Source: J014 sp964486055 (GTDB taxonomy: Bacteria > Acidobacteriota > Blastocatellia > Pyrinomonadales > Pyrinomonadaceae). Taken from it: 18,087 nucleotides of DNA. A program made the position numbers and the translations under genes. Below the pieces are notes generated by a model. The model was not told the DNA's origin and did not search any database. It saw only the letters and a list, made by a program, of their open reading frames with translations. Positions 14,996-18,087 of the stretch are shown in pieces (position 1 is the stretch's first letter; each line of letters opens with the position of its first letter). The stretch lies in assembly GCA_964486055.1 (NCBI GenBank), contig CAZALE010000015.1, positions 1 through 18,087 of the forward strand, in the 5' to 3' direction.

Positions 14996-15020
14996 TTACC
15001 TGGACTGGAGGTAGTGGGTA

Positions 15021-18000
15021 ATGAAAGCGACGGTAGTCCTAGCTGCGATTCTATGTTTCTGTATTCAGGTTTTTGGGCAATTCAACACTCCTACAATTGA
15101 TGGTGTCATTTCATTAGGTGAATATGGTGTTCATGTCGATGGGCAGAATCAAAAAAATACTGGCTCTGGGCAAACCTGGTATATGACATGGGATAATACG
15201 AATCTCTATGTTGCTGTGACTAATGCAAATTTAAGTGAGGGAGCTGTTATTTATATTGATCACAATCCATTGGCGGTTCCAAATGCTGGCACAAACTCTG
15301 ATGGTAGTATAGCTGCTATCAATTACGACGGTACTCAGATTGTCAATCTACCTTTTCGGGCTGATTTTAGGGCTTACTTTAAGGATGGGTATAGAGACTA
15401 CCGGAAAGCGGATGGGGCTAATGGTTGGACAGGACCGGTTTCTTCCGGAGTTGGCTCTTATGCCTCTTCGGCGTCAGGTAACGTACGCGAGTTTGCTATT
15501 CCATGGGCTTTAATCACGGGAAGTGGGCGTCCTTCATCATTTCTTTTTCTTTGTTATTTAAGCTCTAGCAGTGGTTTCATTTATGGCCAAGTTCCCCAAG
15601 GAAATGGGGGTGGCAATTTCAGTGGAAATTATAACAGGTATTACGCCGTTATTAATACCAACAACGGTGTAGCGACGAAACCTTTCAGCTACGATCGTTC
15701 GGTGGTCGGAGATAATAACGTTCAGTATCTAGGATTAAGGCATGATACATTCGACAGTTATTATCGAAATCCATTTGGGGCTGTAACTACGGGCTCTACA
15801 GTTAATTTGAAATTCAGGACTGACACAGGAGATGTTCAAGCCGTTTATTTAAAGGTTTATAAATACAATCCGGCGACTGACACAACTGACTCACCGATAG
15901 AATATCCAATGAGTTTTTTAGAGACGATAACGCAAGGTGCAACAACCTATGATGTTTATTCGATAAATTATGTTACTCCAACGACGCCATCGATAATCTA
16001 CTACAAGTTTCGAGTTGTTGATGGCAGTGCTCAGGCTTTCTATAGTGATGCGTACTTAAATGATCATGATAATCTCGGTCAAGGTGGTGATGGAACAGCT
16101 TCTGCAACCGAGCCTTTCCCTGCATTCCAATTAACGGTCTATGACTCGAATTTTACGACACCTTCTTGGATTCGTGATGCGATAGTGTATCAGATATTTC
16201 CGGATCGCTTTCGTAATGGTGACATAACAAATGATTGGTGCAGATCAGGTTCTACAACGGGCTGCCCATCGCTTTATGGCGCCCCGCCTTCCTCAAACTA
16301 CATATACACAACTTGGAACACGAAAATTTGCGATCCGCGTGACTCCTCCTTACCTTGCTATAACAACTACGGATCACAGTTTTATGGTGGTGATCTCAAG
16401 GGCATCGAAGACAAGCTCGATTATATAAAGAACATGGGATTCAATACGATATATTTGAATCCGATTTTCAAGGCTCGATCGTACCATCGTTATGACACAG
16501 ATGATTACTTAAACATTGCAGATGAGCTGGGTGGTAATTCCGCCTTTCAGTCATTAATGGCAGCAGCGAATGCTAAAGGAATTAGAATAATACTGGATGG
16601 CGTTTTCAATCACATGTCACAAGACAGTGAATATTTTGACTACTTTCATCGTTCTTCAGTAGTTGGTGCTTGTGAAAGTTTAAGCTCACCTTATCGAAGC
16701 TGGTTCAATTTCTACAATAACAATGTTCCTTGCAATTATACTGACTATGAAGGTTGGTTCGGTTTTGGAGGGTTACCTGTTTTTAGAGAAATTGATCCAG
16801 TAAAAGATTTCTTTTATCGCACACCAAGCACTAACGTGACGCAGTATTGGTATAATCAGGGAATCAGTGGCTGGCGTTTCGACGTGGCAACAGATATTTC
16901 GCATCAATGGTGGAACGAATATCGCACATACGCAAAAACATATAAAGCCGACGGCGTCTTGATTGGTGAGGTGTTCCCAGATGCAAGTTCTTATCTAGCA
17001 GGGGATCAACTTGATGGCGTGATGAACTATCGCTTCAGGAAGAATCTGATAGGATTTGCTCGCGGTGTTGATTGGGAAGATAACGATAACAATGGGCAAA
17101 ACAAAATCGTCGGACTTACACCTTCACAGTTTGATCGCGCTATGAAAGCAGTTCGCGAAGATTATCCCTTACCAGCTCAATACGCTATGCTCAATCTCAT
17201 TGATTCACACGATACAAATCGCGCTCTTTATGTCCTGACTCTCTTGGGTGATACAGGCTTGACACAGGCTAAGGAAAGACTCAAGTTAGCTGCAATTTTT
17301 CAATTTACGTACATAGGTGCACCGATGGTTTACTACGGAGATGAAGCTGGTATAAATGCTCCATCGCAAGCTAATAATTCAAATGGATTTCCTGAAGATG
17401 ATCCTTACAATCGAGCCCCGTATCCATGGCCTGATGAAGCGGGCAATCAAAACATTTATGGACCGGTCGATTCTAACTTGATAAACTTTTATACCCTTTT
17501 AGCTAATTTCCGCAAGAGCCATCCAGCAGTGCGCATAGGCTCTTTCGATACTCTCTTGATGGGTGATTTGACTCCAAGTACTACGGATAACAACACTTAT
17601 GCTTTTGGTCGTGCTGCTGGACTGGATAAGGTTGTTGTTGCATTGAACAATGGAGCCAATACGAATTCGGTTTCAATTCCAGTAGCTGCCTACTTCAGTG
17701 ATGGCACGGTTTTAAAGGACGCAATAAGTGGTGCGACTTATACAGTAACCAGCGGCACGGTTTCTTTGAGTTTACCAGCAAGAAGCGGTGTCATTTTATC
17801 ACAGCTATCACCTACGGCCGGCACCGTATCAATAGCTGGCCGCGTTCTGAATTCATATGGCCGGCCAATAAGTAAAGCCTTGGTGGTGATAACTGACGAA
17901 CAGGGTAATCAACGAAGCGCTCTAACCAATTGGCGCGGAGCTTTCATTTTTGAGGAAGTAGAAGTAGGCAAAACCTATATAGTGTCTGTTTCTCACAAGA

Positions 18001-18080
18001 GATATGAATTCAACCCGTCGTCAAGAGTATTATTCGTAACAGAAGATATTCGTGATGTCAACTTCCAAGCTATTCGCTGA
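15021..18080 (+). CDS. Large secreted multidomain alpha-amylase family enzyme (GH13)
   Basis: This protein has 1019 residues, with TGGAGG about 9 bases before the ATG. Residues 1-20 are a signal peptide (VFGQ). Domains: 24-210, a beta-sandwich resembling CBM9/DOMON sugar-binding modules (TIDGVISLGEY); 225-375, an Ig-like CBM34/pullulanase-type N-domain; GH13 barrel from W383 (AIVYQIFPDRFRNGD). Region I is D526-GVFNH, region II GWRFD621, region III GE650VF, region IV SHD731. A C-terminal beta domain follows, then residues 933-1019, a carboxypeptidase-regulatory-like domain (SIAGRVLNSYGRPISKALVV). Six cysteines in barrel insertions (407, 415, 437, 446, 551, 571) suggest disulfides, fitting an extracellular place. 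It should cleave starch, glycogen or pullulan outside the cell. Exact linkage (alpha-1,4 or 1,6) is not certain. No anchor is seen unless the last domain provides one. Confidence 0.92.
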   Translation: MKATVVLAAILCFCIQVFGQFNTPTIDGVISLGEYGVHVDGQNQKNTGSGQTWYMTWDNTNLYVAVTNANLSEGAVIYIDHNPLAVPNAGTNSDGSIAAINYDGTQIVNLPFRADFRAYFKDGYRDYRKADGANGWTGPVSSGVGSYASSASGNVREFAIPWALITGSGRPSSFLFLCYLSSSSGFIYGQVPQGNGGGNFSGNYNRYYAVINTNNGVATKPFSYDRSVVGDNNVQYLGLRHDTFDSYYRNPFGAVTTGSTVNLKFRTDTGDVQAVYLKVYKYNPATDTTDSPIEYPMSFLETITQGATTYDVYSINYVTPTTPSIIYYKFRVVDGSAQAFYSDAYLNDHDNLGQGGDGTASATEPFPAFQLTVYDSNFTTPSWIRDAIVYQIFPDRFRNGDITNDWCRSGSTTGCPSLYGAPPSSNYIYTTWNTKICDPRDSSLPCYNNYGSQFYGGDLKGIEDKLDYIKNMGFNTIYLNPIFKARSYHRYDTDDYLNIADELGGNSAFQSLMAAANAKGIRIILDGVFNHMSQDSEYFDYFHRSSVVGACESLSSPYRSWFNFYNNNVPCNYTDYEGWFGFGGLPVFREIDPVKDFFYRTPSTNVTQYWYNQGISGWRFDVATDISHQWWNEYRTYAKTYKADGVLIGEVFPDASSYLAGDQLDGVMNYRFRKNLIGFARGVDWEDNDNNGQNKIVGLTPSQFDRAMKAVREDYPLPAQYAMLNLIDSHDTNRALYVLTLLGDTGLTQAKERLKLAAIFQFTYIGAPMVYYGDEAGINAPSQANNSNGFPEDDPYNRAPYPWPDEAGNQNIYGPVDSNLINFYTLLANFRKSHPAVRIGSFDTLLMGDLTPSTTDNNTYAFGRAAGLDKVVVALNNGANTNSVSIPVAAYFSDGTVLKDAISGATYTVTSGTVSLSLPARSGVILSQLSPTAGTVSIAGRVLNSYGRPISKALVVITDEQGNQRSALTNWRGAFIFEEVEVGKTYIVSVSHKRYEFNPSSRVLFVTEDIRDVNFQAIR

Positions 18081-18087
18081 TGAAGAA

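Larger units (their letters stand above)
14688..15020. other. Intergenic region before the secreted amylase, rich in inverted repeats
   Basis: These 333 bases have no supported ORF. Perfect or near-perfect inverted repeats are: TTTGCAA-CACA-TTGCAAA (14702-14719), GTATTGT-TACTG-ACAATAC (14786-14804) and AGCGCTTAAT with ATTAGCGCT (14887-14907, one bulge). Further on come the two operator copies and GTAACTT-N6-AAGTTAC (14980-14999), which overlaps the second operator. None has a U-run in the plus direction, so a terminator for the ROK gene is not evident. Confidence 0.6.

Overview
The window joins two very different pieces of DNA. Positions 1 to about 1440 are GC-rich and carry only broken or partial genes, all on the minus strand and all of defence type. 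Positions from about 1440 to the end are AT-richer and carry intact, well-spaced genes. The best guess for the main part is an Acidobacteriota-like bacterium of modest GC (possibly Blastocatellia). This rests on the roughly 1100-residue TonB-dependent receptor with an N-terminal carboxypeptidase-regulatory-like domain and the 'LPLNGRNVLEL' plug signature. It also rests on a glycine-zipper exported protein and on the reuse of the regulatory-like domain at the end of a secreted amylase. The taxon call is by family recognition only.

Region 1 (1-1440, minus strand, read right to left): a 48-codon ORF whose first 30 or so residues look like the start of a type I restriction HsdM; the N-terminus of a DrmD-like SNF2 helicase that stops making sense just before its Walker A motif; a run of 10 N; a second piece matching the motif VI part of the same helicase type; the tail of a REP-associated (Y1) transposase; and the first 81 codons of a type III-B CRISPR protein Cmr1 that runs off the window. 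This is either the decayed edge of a defence island or a piece wrongly scaffolded to the rest.

Region 2 (1440-3840): a possible small RNA, a secreted glycine-zipper protein (minus) and a divergently transcribed OsmC-family protein (plus).

Region 3 (3840-18087): an alpha-glucan (starch, maltodextrin) utilisation locus, all on the plus strand: TonB-dependent receptor, 4-alpha-glucanotransferase MalQ, exported cyclomaltodextrinase/neopullulanase-like GH13, SLC45/MalY-like MFS sugar transporter, ROK-family repressor, and a large secreted multidomain GH13 amylase. The likely flow is that the secreted amylase cuts the polymer, the receptor imports oligosaccharides into the periplasm, the second GH13 shortens them, the MFS carrier brings them into the cytoplasm, and MalQ rearranges them. 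No SusD homologue and no MalEFGK-type ABC transporter is present here.

The most informative regulatory signal is a 23-bp inverted repeat, CTTTGT(T/A)-N9-AACAA(A/G)(G/C), found four times and only in front of three genes: the receptor, the ROK regulator and the secreted amylase (two copies 32 bp apart). At the receptor and amylase genes it abuts predicted -10 boxes. It is a strong candidate operator for the ROK protein, which would make the locus a small self-regulated regulon.
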